The position numbers were made by a program, and so were the translations under genes. From Variovorax sp. dw_308 (GTDB lineage Bacteria > Pseudomonadota > Gammaproteobacteria > Burkholderiales > Burkholderiaceae_C), in assembly GCF_019207085.1 (NCBI RefSeq), contig NZ_JAATOM010000017.1:1-64000 (forward strand): DNA of 64,000 nt, read 5' to 3'. The notes beneath the pieces were generated by a model. It did not search any database. It was given only the letters and a program-made list of their open reading frames with translations, and was not told where the DNA came from. Shown here in pieces: positions 1 through 8,016 of this stretch; position 1 is the first letter of the stretch, and the number at the start of each line of letters is the position of its first letter.

Positions 1-1272
1 GCCGCCGTTGGCGTAGACCAGCGCGCCCTCCAGCCCGCCGCTCACCTGCGCATTGCCCTGGATCGTGGCGGTGGCGGTGCCGGCCTGGCCGCCGGTTCCC
101 CCGCCGCCGCCGTTGCCTCCCGAACTCGTGCCGTTGCCGTTGCCGTAACCCCCGGCGGCCCCGTCGCCCCCATTGCTGTTCACCATGACGCCGGCCTCGG
201 CACCGCTGACGCGGGCCCCCGTCACCACCACCGTCGGCGTACCGCCGTTGCCGCCGTTGCCGCCGTTCCCCCCGATGGCTTCCGGGGCGCCCTGTGCATA
301 GCCGCCAGCGCCGCCGCTGCCGCCCGTGGCACCCACGTCCACGCCGTTCTGCCCGCTGCCCGTGGCCGTCACGTTGCCGGTGATCGTCACGTTCACCGTG
401 GACGACCCGCCGCCCTGGCCCCCGTTCCTTCCGTCGGCCTGTGTGCCGCCGTTGTCGTTGGGGCCCTGCCCGCCCTGTCCGCCCTGCGAGCGAACGTACA
501 CGCCGGTGGCCGAGGTTGTGATCGCACCGCTCGCGCTCAGCGTGACCGCGCCGCCGCCACCGCCTGCGCCCGCATAGGGCGCGAAGAAGTCCGGCTGGCC
601 ATCGGTGCCGCCGGCCCCGTTGCCCCCGACGGAGATCGCCTCGATCCCGCTGGTCGCCACGTCCGTGCTGGAAGCGCTGGCAGCGGTGTTGATCTGCAGC
701 GTGCCGCCCGCACCGCCCGTGCCGCCCGTGCCCGACTGGCCGGTCAGCGTGTCATGGCCCCCGGCGCCGCCGCCCCCGCCGCCCTGGCTCAGGAAACGCT
801 GCAGGCCGCCGTCGTAGGCGCCGGTCGTGCTCACGTTGCTGCCGGTCGTCACCGTGATCGCGCCGCCGGCCCCGCCCGTGCCGCCGTTCTTGCCGTGTCC
901 GTCCAGGCCGGAGGTGGCGGCTCCGCCGGCGCCGCCGATCAGCCGGAAGTCGATGGCCCCGTAGCTGCCGTCGGAGGCGGTGTAGGTCTGCGTGTCGGTG
1001 AAATTGCGGTTGATCGAACTCGGCGTCGGATTGCCGCCGCCCTGGCCGCTGTGGTCCTTGTTCTGGCCCCCGGTGGAGCCCGTCGCATTGATCACGCAGT
1101 TCTGGCCGTTGGTCGGGCTGCAGGGCGTGCCGTCATCGGCGAGGGCCGGAGCGCTGAACGACAGCATCAGCACCGGGGCAGCCAGCGCCGTCAGCGCGCA
1201 TTCGAGGGCCAGGGCCAGGCGCGTGCGCCGCGGCTGCAGGGCAGAGGTGTGGGTGCGGGCAAGAGTGTTCAT
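1..1272 (-). CDS. Glycine-rich exported repeat protein, C-terminus beyond window edge
   Basis: The minus-strand frame stays open from an ATG at 1272 to the window edge, giving 424 residues of an unfinished protein. The first 46 or so residues (starting MNTLARTHTS, ending SAPALADD) have two arginines, a long hydrophobic stretch and an Ala-x-Ala cleavage site, so export is likely. The rest is low-complexity Gly/Ala/Thr/Ser sequence with recurrent GGxGGxGG clusters alternating with short beta-type segments such as VTVTTGSNVSTTG. This pattern suggests a beta-helical passenger of an autotransporter or another large surface protein, but the C-terminal barrel that would decide it lies outside the window. 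No clear ribosome binding site is seen before the ATG. Confidence 0.72.
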   Translation of the reverse strand, partial: MNTLARTHTSALQPRRTRLALALECALTALAAPVLMLSFSAPALADDGTPCSPTNGQNCVINATGSTGGQNKDHSGQGGGNPTPSSINRNFTDTQTYTASDGSYGAIDFRLIGGAGGAATSGLDGHGKNGGTGGAGGAITVTTGSNVSTTGAYDGGLQRFLSQGGGGGGAGGHDTLTGQSGTGGTGGAGGTLQINTAASASSTDVATSGIEAISVGGNGAGGTDGQPDFFAPYAGAGGGGGAVTLSASGAITTSATGVYVRSQGGQGGQGPNDNGGTQADGRNGGQGGGSSTVNVTITGNVTATGSGQNGVDVGATGGSGGAGGYAQGAPEAIGGNGGNGGNGGTPTVVVTGARVSGAEAGVMVNSNGGDGAAGGYGNGNGTSSGGNGGGGGTGGQAGTATATIQGNAQVSGGLEGALVYANGG

Positions 1273-1483
1273 GGCTGTAAGGGAGCTGTGGGTTGAGGGG
1301 GGTCTTGGGGTTCGCCGAGGCGCGTCGAGACATGCCGGGGCCCGCGCCAGGAGGCCGTCAGCGATTCGTCAGGGGTGGGGCGCTGCGCCCCACGGGAAGG
1401 TCGTGCGCACGGCCTGGACCGGCAGAAGTGGCAGAGCAGGTTCGGCCCTGTCGCCCGCTGCCGCCGGTCCGGCCGACCGGGCG

Positions 1484-2497
1484 TCAGCGCAAGCGCTGCT
1501 TGAGCTCTTCGCTGGCCTGGTGCAACGCCGCCCGGGTGGTCGGCAAGTCGGCCAGCGCATTGAGCAGGCCGAAGTCGTGGATCGTCCCGTTGTAGCGGGT
1601 CGCGACCACGGTCACACCCGCCGCGTCCAGCTTGCGCGCATAGGCCTCGCCCTCGTCACGCAGCACGTCCATCTCGGCCGTCTGGATCAGTGTCGGCGGC
1701 AGGCCCTTCAACTGCTCGGGCGTGGCCAGCAGCGGCGAGGCGCGGATGTCCTGGCGCTGCTTCGGGTCGACGGTGTAGGCGTCCCAGAACCACTTCATCA
1801 TGTCCTTGGACAGGAAGTGGCCGTTCGCGAATTCGTCATAGGACGCGTTCTCGAAATTCGCGTTGGTGACCGGCCAGAACAGCACCTCCGCACGCAGCGC
1901 GGGCGTGCCTTTGTCCTTGGCCATTTGCGCGACCACCGTGGCCATGTTGCCGCCCACGCTGTTGCCCGCGATGGCCAGTCGCTTGCCGTCCACGTTGAAC
2001 TGCGCGCCGTTCTCGGCCACCCACTTCGTTGCCGCGTAGATCTCGTTGATGGCGACCGGGTAGCGCGCCTCGGGCGAGGGCGTGTAGTTCACGAAGATCG
2101 CCGCCGCTCCGGAGTCGGCCACCAGGTCGCGCACGAAGCGCTCGTGGGTCGGGAAGTCGCCCAGGATCCAGCCGCCGCCGTGGACGAAGATGAAGCCCGG
2201 CAGCACGCCCCTGGCACCGGCCGGACGCACAATGTCGAGCACGATCTGCTTGCCGTCGACGTTGATGGTCTTCTGGCTGACATCGGCAGGGGGCAGCTTG
2301 GCGCCCTTTTGCGCGCCCACGAGCACCTGGCGCGCATCGGCCGGCGACAGGGTCTCGATGGGTTTGCCGCCGCCCTTGGCCAGCGTGTCGAGGAAGGCCT
2401 GGACGTTGCGTTCGACGCCGGGGCTGCCGGCGGCCAGGGACAGGGTCGAGGCCAGGGCCAGGACGGAAGCGGTGAGGAGTCTGCGTGTGAACTTCAT
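1484..2497 (-). CDS. Alpha/beta hydrolase of the hormone-sensitive-lipase family, exported
   Basis: A 337-aa carboxylesterase-type protein. Residues 1-23 form a signal peptide (MKFTRRLLTASVLALASTLS, then LAAG). The oxyanion-hole motif HGGGW is at 106-110 and the nucleophile elbow is GNSVGG with Ser180, the HSL-family arrangement (usually GDSAGG). A late acidic residue in AEMDVLRDEGE and His in GTIHDFG complete a plausible triad. The natural substrate is not evident; short-chain esters are typical for the family. An AAGGAT ribosome binding site precedes the ATG at 2497. It is transcribed divergently from an AraC-type regulator 116 bp away, which may control it. Confidence 0.85.
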   Translation of the reverse strand: MKFTRRLLTASVLALASTLSLAAGSPGVERNVQAFLDTLAKGGGKPIETLSPADARQVLVGAQKGAKLPPADVSQKTINVDGKQIVLDIVRPAGARGVLPGFIFVHGGGWILGDFPTHERFVRDLVADSGAAAIFVNYTPSPEARYPVAINEIYAATKWVAENGAQFNVDGKRLAIAGNSVGGNMATVVAQMAKDKGTPALRAEVLFWPVTNANFENASYDEFANGHFLSKDMMKWFWDAYTVDPKQRQDIRASPLLATPEQLKGLPPTLIQTAEMDVLRDEGEAYARKLDAAGVTVVATRYNGTIHDFGLLNALADLPTTRAALHQASEELKQRLR

Positions 2498-2542
2498 GAT
2501 GTCGATCCTTGGTTGAAGACGTATGAAAGAGCCGCTTGGCAG

Positions 2543-2572
2543 ACTGAACTTTAGGACTGAGGTCAGTACTGA
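2543..2572. promoter_or_regulatory. Candidate regulator site: three ACTGA repeats and a palindrome
   Basis: In the divergent esterase/araC intergenic region the pentamer ACTGA occurs at 2543, 2556 and 2568, spaced 13 and 12 bp apart. The last one is half of the perfect palindrome TCAGTACTGA (2563-2572). Roughly helical spacing of short direct repeats is usual for AraC-family sites. Binding is inferred, not shown. Confidence 0.3.
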
Positions 2573-2613
2573 AGGTGACGAATAGTGCTGAAAACTTGAT
2601 TAGGAGTACTGCA

Positions 2614-3456
2614 TTGGCCGACGCATGCACCGACCGCCTGCAAGCGCTGCTGAACCACTTCCCGGTCCGCGCGCGCATGTTTCATTCGGGCGCCTTGTGC
2701 GGCATCACGGATTTCTCCGCGCCGGGCGAGGGCGGCCAGATCCACCTGCTCAGGCGGGGGACGATGGAGGTGATCCATCCGGGGCGCGCCACGCTTCAGG
2801 TGAGCGTTCCCAGCCTGCTGCTCTATCCGCGACCCGTGCCCCGCCGTTTTGTCACCGACGCCGAGTCAGGCGCCGACCTGGCCTGTGCGGAGCTTCACTT
2901 CGATGGCGGTGCCGCGAACCCGGTCGTAGCGGCGTTGCCGGATGTCATCTGCCTGCCGCTGGAGAGCATCGACGGCGCCGGCCAGGTGCTGACGCTGCTG
3001 TTCGACGAAGCCTTCGGCGAGAACTGCGGCCGGCATGCGCTGATCGACCGGCTCTTCGAGGTCGTGCTGATCCAGGTGCTGCGGCACCTGATGGAAACGG
3101 GCCAGATCGGCGGCGGCATGCTGGCCGGCCTGTCGCATCCCAGGCTTCGCAAGGCGATGGTCGCGATGCATGAGCAGCCAGGGCGGGAGTGGTCGCTGGA
3201 GGCGTTGGCCGACTTCGCGGGAATGTCGCGCAGCGTGCTCGCCGGGACCTTCCGCAACGTTGTCGGTTGCACTCCGGGTACCTACCTGCAGGGGTGGCGC
3301 GTCAAGCTGGCGCAGCAGGCACTACGGCAAGGCCGACAGCTGAAGATGATCGCGATCGAGGTCGGCTATGGCAGCGAAGCCGCGCTGTCCCGTGCATTCA
3401 AGTCGCACTGCGGCATGACGCCGCGAGAGTGGCGGCAGACGCGCGGAGACGACTGA
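2614..3456 (+). CDS. AraC-family transcriptional regulator
   Basis: A 280-aa regulator with an N-terminal cupin-type sensor half (about residues 10-170) and a C-terminal pair of helix-turn-helix motifs (about 180-275). The second HTH contains the AraC signature region (IAIEVGYGSEAALSRAFKS, then CGMTPREWR). I place the start at the TTG at 2614, because an AGGAG lies exactly 7 nt upstream (2602-2606); a GTG at 2575 is in frame but lacks a usable Shine-Dalgarno. It diverges from the esterase gene, so local control of that gene is the simplest inference. The effector is unknown. Confidence 0.85.
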   Translation: MADACTDRLQALLNHFPVRARMFHSGALCGITDFSAPGEGGQIHLLRRGTMEVIHPGRATLQVSVPSLLLYPRPVPRRFVTDAESGADLACAELHFDGGAANPVVAALPDVICLPLESIDGAGQVLTLLFDEAFGENCGRHALIDRLFEVVLIQVLRHLMETGQIGGGMLAGLSHPRLRKAMVAMHEQPGREWSLEALADFAGMSRSVLAGTFRNVVGCTPGTYLQGWRVKLAQQALRQGRQLKMIAIEVGYGSEAALSRAFKSHCGMTPREWRQTRGDD

Positions 3457-3520
3457 AGCCGGCCGCTCGGCGGCCAGGCTATCGGGCGGCTCTCAACGAA
3501 GCGGCGAAAGCGCAGAAGGT

Positions 3521-3695
3521 GCGAAGATTTCGTAGCGAGGGCGCCTGCCGGGAGGCCGGTTCGCGGAGCGGAACCGTACTCAAGTACGGTGACAACGAAG
3601 TTGCGGCGAGGCTGACAACTGCGCGAAGCGCTTGTCATGCCGGAGCCAACACCGCAGGCGCGAGATCGGTGGCCGCAGTAGAAATATTCACACCT
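3521..3695 (-). repeat. Dispersed hairpin-rich repeat, copy 1 (3-prime end of amidase gene)
   Basis: About 175 bp that closely match 51736-51905 in the same orientation. Read on the minus strand, the shared part begins GGTGTGAAT and carries three inverted repeats: TGACAA...TTGTCA around a GCGC-GAA-GCGC core (3612-3636), CAAC-GAA-GTTG (3593-3603), and ACCGTAC/GTACGGT (3573-3590). The last stem has a T:A pair changed to C:G in the other copy, with both sides altered. Here the repeat edge overlaps the amidase stop codon. Together with flanking bases it fills the gap from 3457 to 3687, where I see no gene. Confidence 0.7.
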
Positions 3696-5073
3696 TCGGC
3701 CCGATCGGCAGCGGCGCGAAGCCGTGCTCGGCCTCGAAGGCCGCCGCGATCCTGAGCAGCTTCGCCTCCTGCGAGTGCGCGGCGACGAGCTGCACGCCGA
3801 TCGGCAGCCCGGCGGACGACAGGCCGCAAGGGATCGAGATCGCCGGATGCCGCGAAGCATTGAAGATGGCCGTGAGGAAAGGCTCCGGCGTCTTCGCCTC
3901 CACCGGCTCGGGCAGGCTCTGGATCGTCGGGCAGACCAAGGCGTCATAGCCGTCGAGCAGCAGGTTCAGCGCCACGCCGAAACGGCGCCGGTCCTGCTCG
4001 GCCTCGCTGTAGGCGACGACGTCGAAATCGTTCTCCCGGCAGCTGGCCAGCAGGTAGGGGTCCATCAACGGCAGGCGCGCCGGCGGCAGCGCGCGCAGCA
4101 GCCCCGCCTGCATGACACAGCGCAGCACGAAGTAAGAACGGCTGCCCAACGCGTACAGCGCCGGGTCGATGGCGATCTCGTCAACCTGGGCGCCGAGCGC
4201 GCGGAACACCTCGACGGCCTTGTGCGCTGCCATCGCGACTTCCGGATCGACGGCGACGCCGGAGCCCAGGTCCGGCGACCACGCCAGGCGCAGCCCCTTC
4301 ACGCCGCCCGCGAGCGCATCGAGGTAGTCGCCCTCGTGCGGCGGCAGGCCGTACCAGTCACGCGGATCCGGTCGGGCGATCACGTTCATCATCAGCGCGC
4401 AGTCCCGCACCGTCCGCGTGATCGGCCCGATGTTGGAGTTGGTGCCGAAGCGCGAGGGCGGATAGTCCGCCACCCTGCCGTGCGTCGGCTTCAGCCCGAC
4501 CAGCCCGCAGCGGCTCGCCGGCACGCGGATGGAGCCGCCGCCGTCGCTCGCCAGCGCGAGCACGCCGAGGCCAGCCGCGGTGGCCGCCGCCGCGCCGCCG
4601 CTGGAGCCGCCCGGCGTGAAGCCCGGGTTCCACGGATTGCGGGTGATGCCGAACAAGGGGCTGTCGGTCATCACCTTCCAGGCGAACTCCGGCATCGTCG
4701 TCTTGCCGATCAGCACGGCGCCGGCCTCGCGCAGCCGCGCGGTGCCGGGCGCGTCCTCCTCCCACGCCTGCTGCGGGTCGACGGTGCGCGAGCCCGACAG
4801 GGTGGGCCAGCCCTTCGTGAGGATGTTGTCCTTGACCGTAGCGGGCACGCCGTCGAGGGCGCCGATTGGCGCACCGCGGCTCCAGCGCTCCTGCGAGCGC
4901 CGCGCCTGCAGGAGTGCGCCGTCCTCGTCGAGGTGCTGGAACGCGTTCAGCGTCGGGTTGAGCGCCGCGATGGCATCGAAGGTGGCTCGGCAGACCTCGA
5001 CCGGCGAAAACCGCGCCGTGCGATAGCCTTCGATCAGTTCCGTTGCGGGCAGTCTGAGCAGATCGTTGTTCAT
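3688..5073 (-). CDS. Amidase of the amidase-signature family
   Basis: A 461-aa amidase-signature hydrolase, family of enzymes that cleave amides to acid plus ammonia or amine. The Ser-cisSer-Lys triad is visible: Lys81 in GVPATVKDNI, cis-Ser157 in GFTPGGSSGGAAAA and nucleophile Ser181 in SDGGGSIRVPAS, with the usual 24-residue gap between the two serines. The length is normal and no signal peptide is present, so it is cytoplasmic. The ATG at 5073 follows AAGGAAAT and is preferred over upstream extensions of the frame. The last codons (GTG TGA) fall inside a dispersed repeat. The substrate cannot be read from the sequence; this is not GatA by context. Confidence 0.88.
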   Translation of the reverse strand: MNNDLLRLPATELIEGYRTARFSPVEVCRATFDAIAALNPTLNAFQHLDEDGALLQARRSQERWSRGAPIGALDGVPATVKDNILTKGWPTLSGSRTVDPQQAWEEDAPGTARLREAGAVLIGKTTMPEFAWKVMTDSPLFGITRNPWNPGFTPGGSSGGAAAATAAGLGVLALASDGGGSIRVPASRCGLVGLKPTHGRVADYPPSRFGTNSNIGPITRTVRDCALMMNVIARPDPRDWYGLPPHEGDYLDALAGGVKGLRLAWSPDLGSGVAVDPEVAMAAHKAVEVFRALGAQVDEIAIDPALYALGSRSYFVLRCVMQAGLLRALPPARLPLMDPYLLASCRENDFDVVAYSEAEQDRRRFGVALNLLLDGYDALVCPTIQSLPEPVEAKTPEPFLTAIFNASRHPAISIPCGLSSAGLPIGVQLVAAHSQEAKLLRIAAAFEAEHGFAPLPIGPKV

Positions 5074-5267
5074 GCCGGATTTCCTTGGGGTTGCAATGCG
5101 TCGATGATCGGGGCCGCGACCGCCGGCTGCATCGTCATAACTGGCGAACGGCCCGGCAGGCGGTGCCGGTGCGGGACCGCAGCCGCGATCGAATCCTTTG
5201 GAGATTCTCTGTGCCGAGGCTCTCGATGGGCAGCCAACCTGCGGAAAAGGTGAGTTGGCTTCGGCGT

Positions 5268-5663
5268 TCAGTCCGGAAAGCGCTCGACATGCGTCTCGCC
5301 CCGGCGGCCGAGATAGGTGACATGGCGTCCTGCGATCCAGACCGTGTACCCGATGCATCCCGCGCGCTGCGAGAGAAGCTTGAATTCGGGGTACATCACC
5401 CGACCCTGTTGCGCCCCCAGGATGGCGGCGCGCACCCCGTCACCGTCGAACATATCTCCGATGAGCTGCTGTGGCCGCTCAAAACCAAGATCGAGCGTGG
5501 CGCCATCGGGCAGGTAGCAGGTCGTCCGACCGGACCGGTAGTCGACGTGGTACGCCTCGACTTCGACACTCATCAGTCGGCCGATCACTTCGCCGAAGTG
5601 GATACGGCCCTCATTTGACGCCTCGAAGGTGGCCTCGATGACGGCGTGGGTGGTTTCGTTCAT
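5268..5663 (-). CDS. DUF1398 family protein
   Basis: A 131-aa soluble protein resembling the DUF1398 (YbcV-like) family: an N-terminal helix (ETTHAVIEATFEASNEGRIH), the segment FGEVIGRLMSVEVEAYHVDY, and a YLPDG motif at about 50-54. The biochemical function of the family is not known to me. It lies 37 bp downstream of the marR gene on the same strand, so the two probably form an operon controlled by the MarR protein. The 194 bp between this gene and the amidase hold nothing recognisable. Confidence 0.75.
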   Translation of the reverse strand: MNETTHAVIEATFEASNEGRIHFGEVIGRLMSVEVEAYHVDYRSGRTTCYLPDGATLDLGFERPQQLIGDMFDGDGVRAAILGAQQGRVMYPEFKLLSQRAGCIGYTVWIAGRHVTYLGRRGETHVERFPD

Positions 5664-5700
5664 GGTGTTTCCTGACCCGGAATGAAATGCCTGCGATCAG

Positions 5701-6171
5701 TCAGGCGGCGGGGATGTTCTTGAGCTGATGGCGTTGCACCAGTGCCTGCATGGCATTCATCAAGGCTTGGCGCTCCTGCGCATCGAGATGGCCGAAGAAG
5801 TGGTCATCGTTGGCGTCTGCCAACCCGGCCAGCCGTGGAACCAGCTTCCTGCCTGATGCGGTCAGCACCAGGGATTGATCCCGGGTGCTCTCGCTGGCGT
5901 ACTGCCGCTGCGCCAAGCCCTTCTCTTCAAGACGAGTGACCACCTTGGAAGCGGCGCCCTTGGTCATGCCCAGGGTCTGGATCAGTTCGGCATGGCTGGC
6001 CTCGTCCCTGGCCCACAAGGTGCGCAGCGCCACCCATTCGGTGACGGTCACGCCCTCGGCCTCGAGCAATTGCTGAAAGCGAGTGGAAACATGGTTGGAT
6101 ACGTAGCGCAGCCAGAAGCCCAGATGCGCTTCCAGTGGCGATGGTGAGGGTCTGCTTGTCTTTGTCTTCAT
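5701..6171 (-). CDS. MarR-family transcriptional regulator
   Basis: A 156-aa winged-helix regulator. The recognition helix region is HAELIQTLGMTKGAASKVVTRLEEKGL, and the wing carries the conserved DQSLVLTASGRKL segment with the basic/acidic pattern usual for MarR proteins. The ATG at 6171 follows an AGGGA motif. Two strong GTTTC-n4-GAAAC palindromes lie just upstream, one directly against the start, pointing to autoregulation. The downstream DUF1398 gene is probably co-regulated. The ligand is unknown. Confidence 0.88.
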   Translation of the reverse strand: MKTKTSRPSPSPLEAHLGFWLRYVSNHVSTRFQQLLEAEGVTVTEWVALRTLWARDEASHAELIQTLGMTKGAASKVVTRLEEKGLAQRQYASESTRDQSLVLTASGRKLVPRLAGLADANDDHFFGHLDAQERQALMNAMQALVQRHQLKNIPAA

Positions 6172-6173
6172 AT

Positions 6174-6217
6174 GGTTTCCCTGGAAACTTGTTGGTAGTT
6201 TAGTTTCCAAAGAAACC
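6174..6217. promoter_or_regulatory. Two palindromic operators upstream of marR
   Basis: GTTTCC-CT-GGAAAC (about 6175-6188) and GTTTC-CAAA-GAAAC (about 6204-6217) are inverted repeats sharing the consensus GTTTC-n4-GAAAC, with centres about 29 bp apart, near three helical turns. The inner site touches the marR ribosome binding site. They are the obvious autoregulatory operators. The rest of the gap to 6420 shows nothing further. Confidence 0.6.
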
Positions 6218-6420
6218 TTCGTCAACACAGTCACCAGGCGCATGCCGGCCCGGTCCAAAGGCTCTTGTAGCGTGCCTTGACGCTCGATCAGACTCCGCCG
6301 ATAGTGACGCCGCGCGCAGAGCACGGGCCGCCAAACGGTGCGAGGATGCGCAAGAAGCAACCCCGCCCCGGGATGCGCTTGCGGGGCAGGAGACGCTTGG
6401 CGTCATGGAGAAATATTGAT

Positions 6421-7359
6421 ATGTCAGGTTTCCAGGTCGATGAAGTCGTCGCGGCGCTGCAAGGCGTGCGGCGCGAATGGCGCGAGGGGCAGCAGCGCAA
6501 CCAGACCGGCGGCGAGCGCGAGCTGCCGTCGCGCGAGGTGGTGGAGCAGGTCGTGGAGGCGCTCACCGGCGTGTTGTTCCCGATGCGGCTCGGCCCGACC
6601 GACCTGCGCCAGGAGAGCGAGGATTTCTACGTCGCGCACACGCTCGACAACGCGCTGCACAACCTGCACGTGCAAGCCACGCTGGAGCTGCGCCACGAGC
6701 GCCGCCACACGCAAGCCGAACTCGCCGGCCTGAACGCTGATGCGCAGCAACGCGTGCGCGAGTTCGCCGCGGCCTTGCCGGGCATCCGCAAGATGCTCGA
6801 CACCGACGTGATGGCCGCCTTCCATGGCGACCCGGCCGCGCGCAGCGTCGACGAGGTGCTGCTGTGCTACCCCGGCGTACTGGCGATGATTCATCACCGC
6901 CTCGCGCACCAGCTCTACAAGCTCGGCCTGACGCTGCTCGCGCGCATCGTGGCAGAGCGGGCGCATGCGCACACCGGTATCGACATCCATCCCGGCGCGC
7001 AGATCGGCGCCGGCTTCTTCATCGACCACGGCACCGGCGTGGTGATCGGCGAGACTGCCGTGCTCGGCGAGCGCGTGCGGCTCTACCAGAACGTGACGCT
7101 CGGCGCCAAGCGCTTTCCGACCGACGCCGACGGGCATCTCAAGAAGGGCCTGCCGCGCCATCCGGTGCTGGAGGATGACGTGGTGATCTATGCCGGCGCC
7201 ACCATCCTCGGCCGCGTCACCATCGGCAAGGGCGCCACCGTGGGCGGCAATGTCTGGGTGACGCAGGACGTGCCGCCGGGCTGCAGCGTCACGCAGGCGC
7301 TCGCGCGCGAACTGGCGCGCGATCCAACGGCTGCACCCGGCGTGACCCCACCAAAGTAG
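6421..7359 (+). CDS. cysE: Serine O-acetyltransferase (EpsC/CysE type)
   Basis: A 312-aa enzyme that acetylates L-serine from acetyl-CoA, the first committed step of cysteine synthesis. The N-terminal half is helical. From about residue 185 there is a left-handed beta-helix of hexapeptide repeats with the signature HPGAQIGAGFFIDHGTGVVI, then the NVTLGAKRF and GATILGRVTIGKGATVGGN segments. It is longer than E. coli CysE (about 273 aa) and resembles the EpsC-type subgroup. I use the ATG at 6421, preceded by GGAG, not the longer upstream frame. The neighbouring DsbA-like and flavin-reductase genes suggest a loose thiol/redox cluster. Confidence 0.85.
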   Translation: MSGFQVDEVVAALQGVRREWREGQQRNQTGGERELPSREVVEQVVEALTGVLFPMRLGPTDLRQESEDFYVAHTLDNALHNLHVQATLELRHERRHTQAELAGLNADAQQRVREFAAALPGIRKMLDTDVMAAFHGDPAARSVDEVLLCYPGVLAMIHHRLAHQLYKLGLTLLARIVAERAHAHTGIDIHPGAQIGAGFFIDHGTGVVIGETAVLGERVRLYQNVTLGAKRFPTDADGHLKKGLPRHPVLEDDVVIYAGATILGRVTIGKGATVGGNVWVTQDVPPGCSVTQALARELARDPTAAPGVTPPK

Positions 7360-7429
7360 CGGCATCTGGCAGATACTGCGGCGCTGATGGCCGCGTGCCA
7401 CCGATGGCTTTCCTGACCGAAGGAGTCCC

Positions 7430-7984
7430 ATGACCACTGCGTTCAACCCCGCCAGCCTGCTGGCCGTCGACCCGGCCACAGACCATGTGCGCGGTCCCAC
7501 CTCAGCCCGCGTCACGCTGGTCGAGTACGGCGACTTCGAATGCCCGTCGTGCCGCCAGGCGCACTCGGCGCTGAAGATCGTGCTGGACCATTTCGGCAAC
7601 GACCTGCGCTTCGTGTTCCGCCACTTTCCGCTGCGCGAGGTGCATCCGCATGCGGAACTCGCCGCCGAGGCCGCCGAGGCCGCAGGGGCACAGCACAAGT
7701 TCTGGCAGTTCCACGACCTGCTGTTCGCACACCAGCTCCAACTCGACGACAAGCACGTGCGGCAATACGCGCAGCAGGCCGGGCTCGACATGGCGCGCTT
7801 TGCCAACGAGATGAGCGACCACGTCTACCGGCAGCGCGTGCAGGAGCAGATCGAGAGCGGTCGCCGGCTGGGCGTGCGTTCGACGCCGAGCTTCTATGTC
7901 AACGGCGCGTTCTGCGACGTGTCCTTCGGGCTCGACCACCTGCACAAGGTGATCGACAAGGCATTGGCCCAGTCGGGGCAGTAG
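7430..7984 (+). CDS. DsbA-family thioredoxin-fold protein
   Basis: A 184-aa thioredoxin-fold protein with the dithiol motif CPSC at residues 38-41, the helical insertion expected of the DsbA/Thioredoxin_4 group, and the cis-Pro region GVRSTPSFYVNG. No signal peptide is present, so it probably works in the cytoplasm as a disulfide oxidoreductase, unlike periplasmic DsbA. A GAAGGAG ribosome binding site precedes the ATG. It sits between the serine acetyltransferase and an FMN reductase on the same strand with short gaps, consistent with one transcript. Confidence 0.85.
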   Translation: MTTAFNPASLLAVDPATDHVRGPTSARVTLVEYGDFECPSCRQAHSALKIVLDHFGNDLRFVFRHFPLREVHPHAELAAEAAEAAGAQHKFWQFHDLLFAHQLQLDDKHVRQYAQQAGLDMARFANEMSDHVYRQRVQEQIESGRRLGVRSTPSFYVNGAFCDVSFGLDHLHKVIDKALAQSGQ

Positions 7985-8016
7985 GTTTTTCTTCCACCCG
8001 TCCACACGGAGATTCC

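Noticed and set aside
60..300. Repeated GCCGCCG-type units at the left edge as a CRISPR or tandem DNA repeat
   Set aside because: They are codons of a Gly-rich protein; no constant repeat with unique spacers is present.
3724..5253. Long plus-strand open frame of about 509 codons across the amidase gene
   Set aside because: Arg/Ala/Gly-rich antisense translation typical of high-GC DNA; the opposite strand encodes a complete amidase with its full triad.
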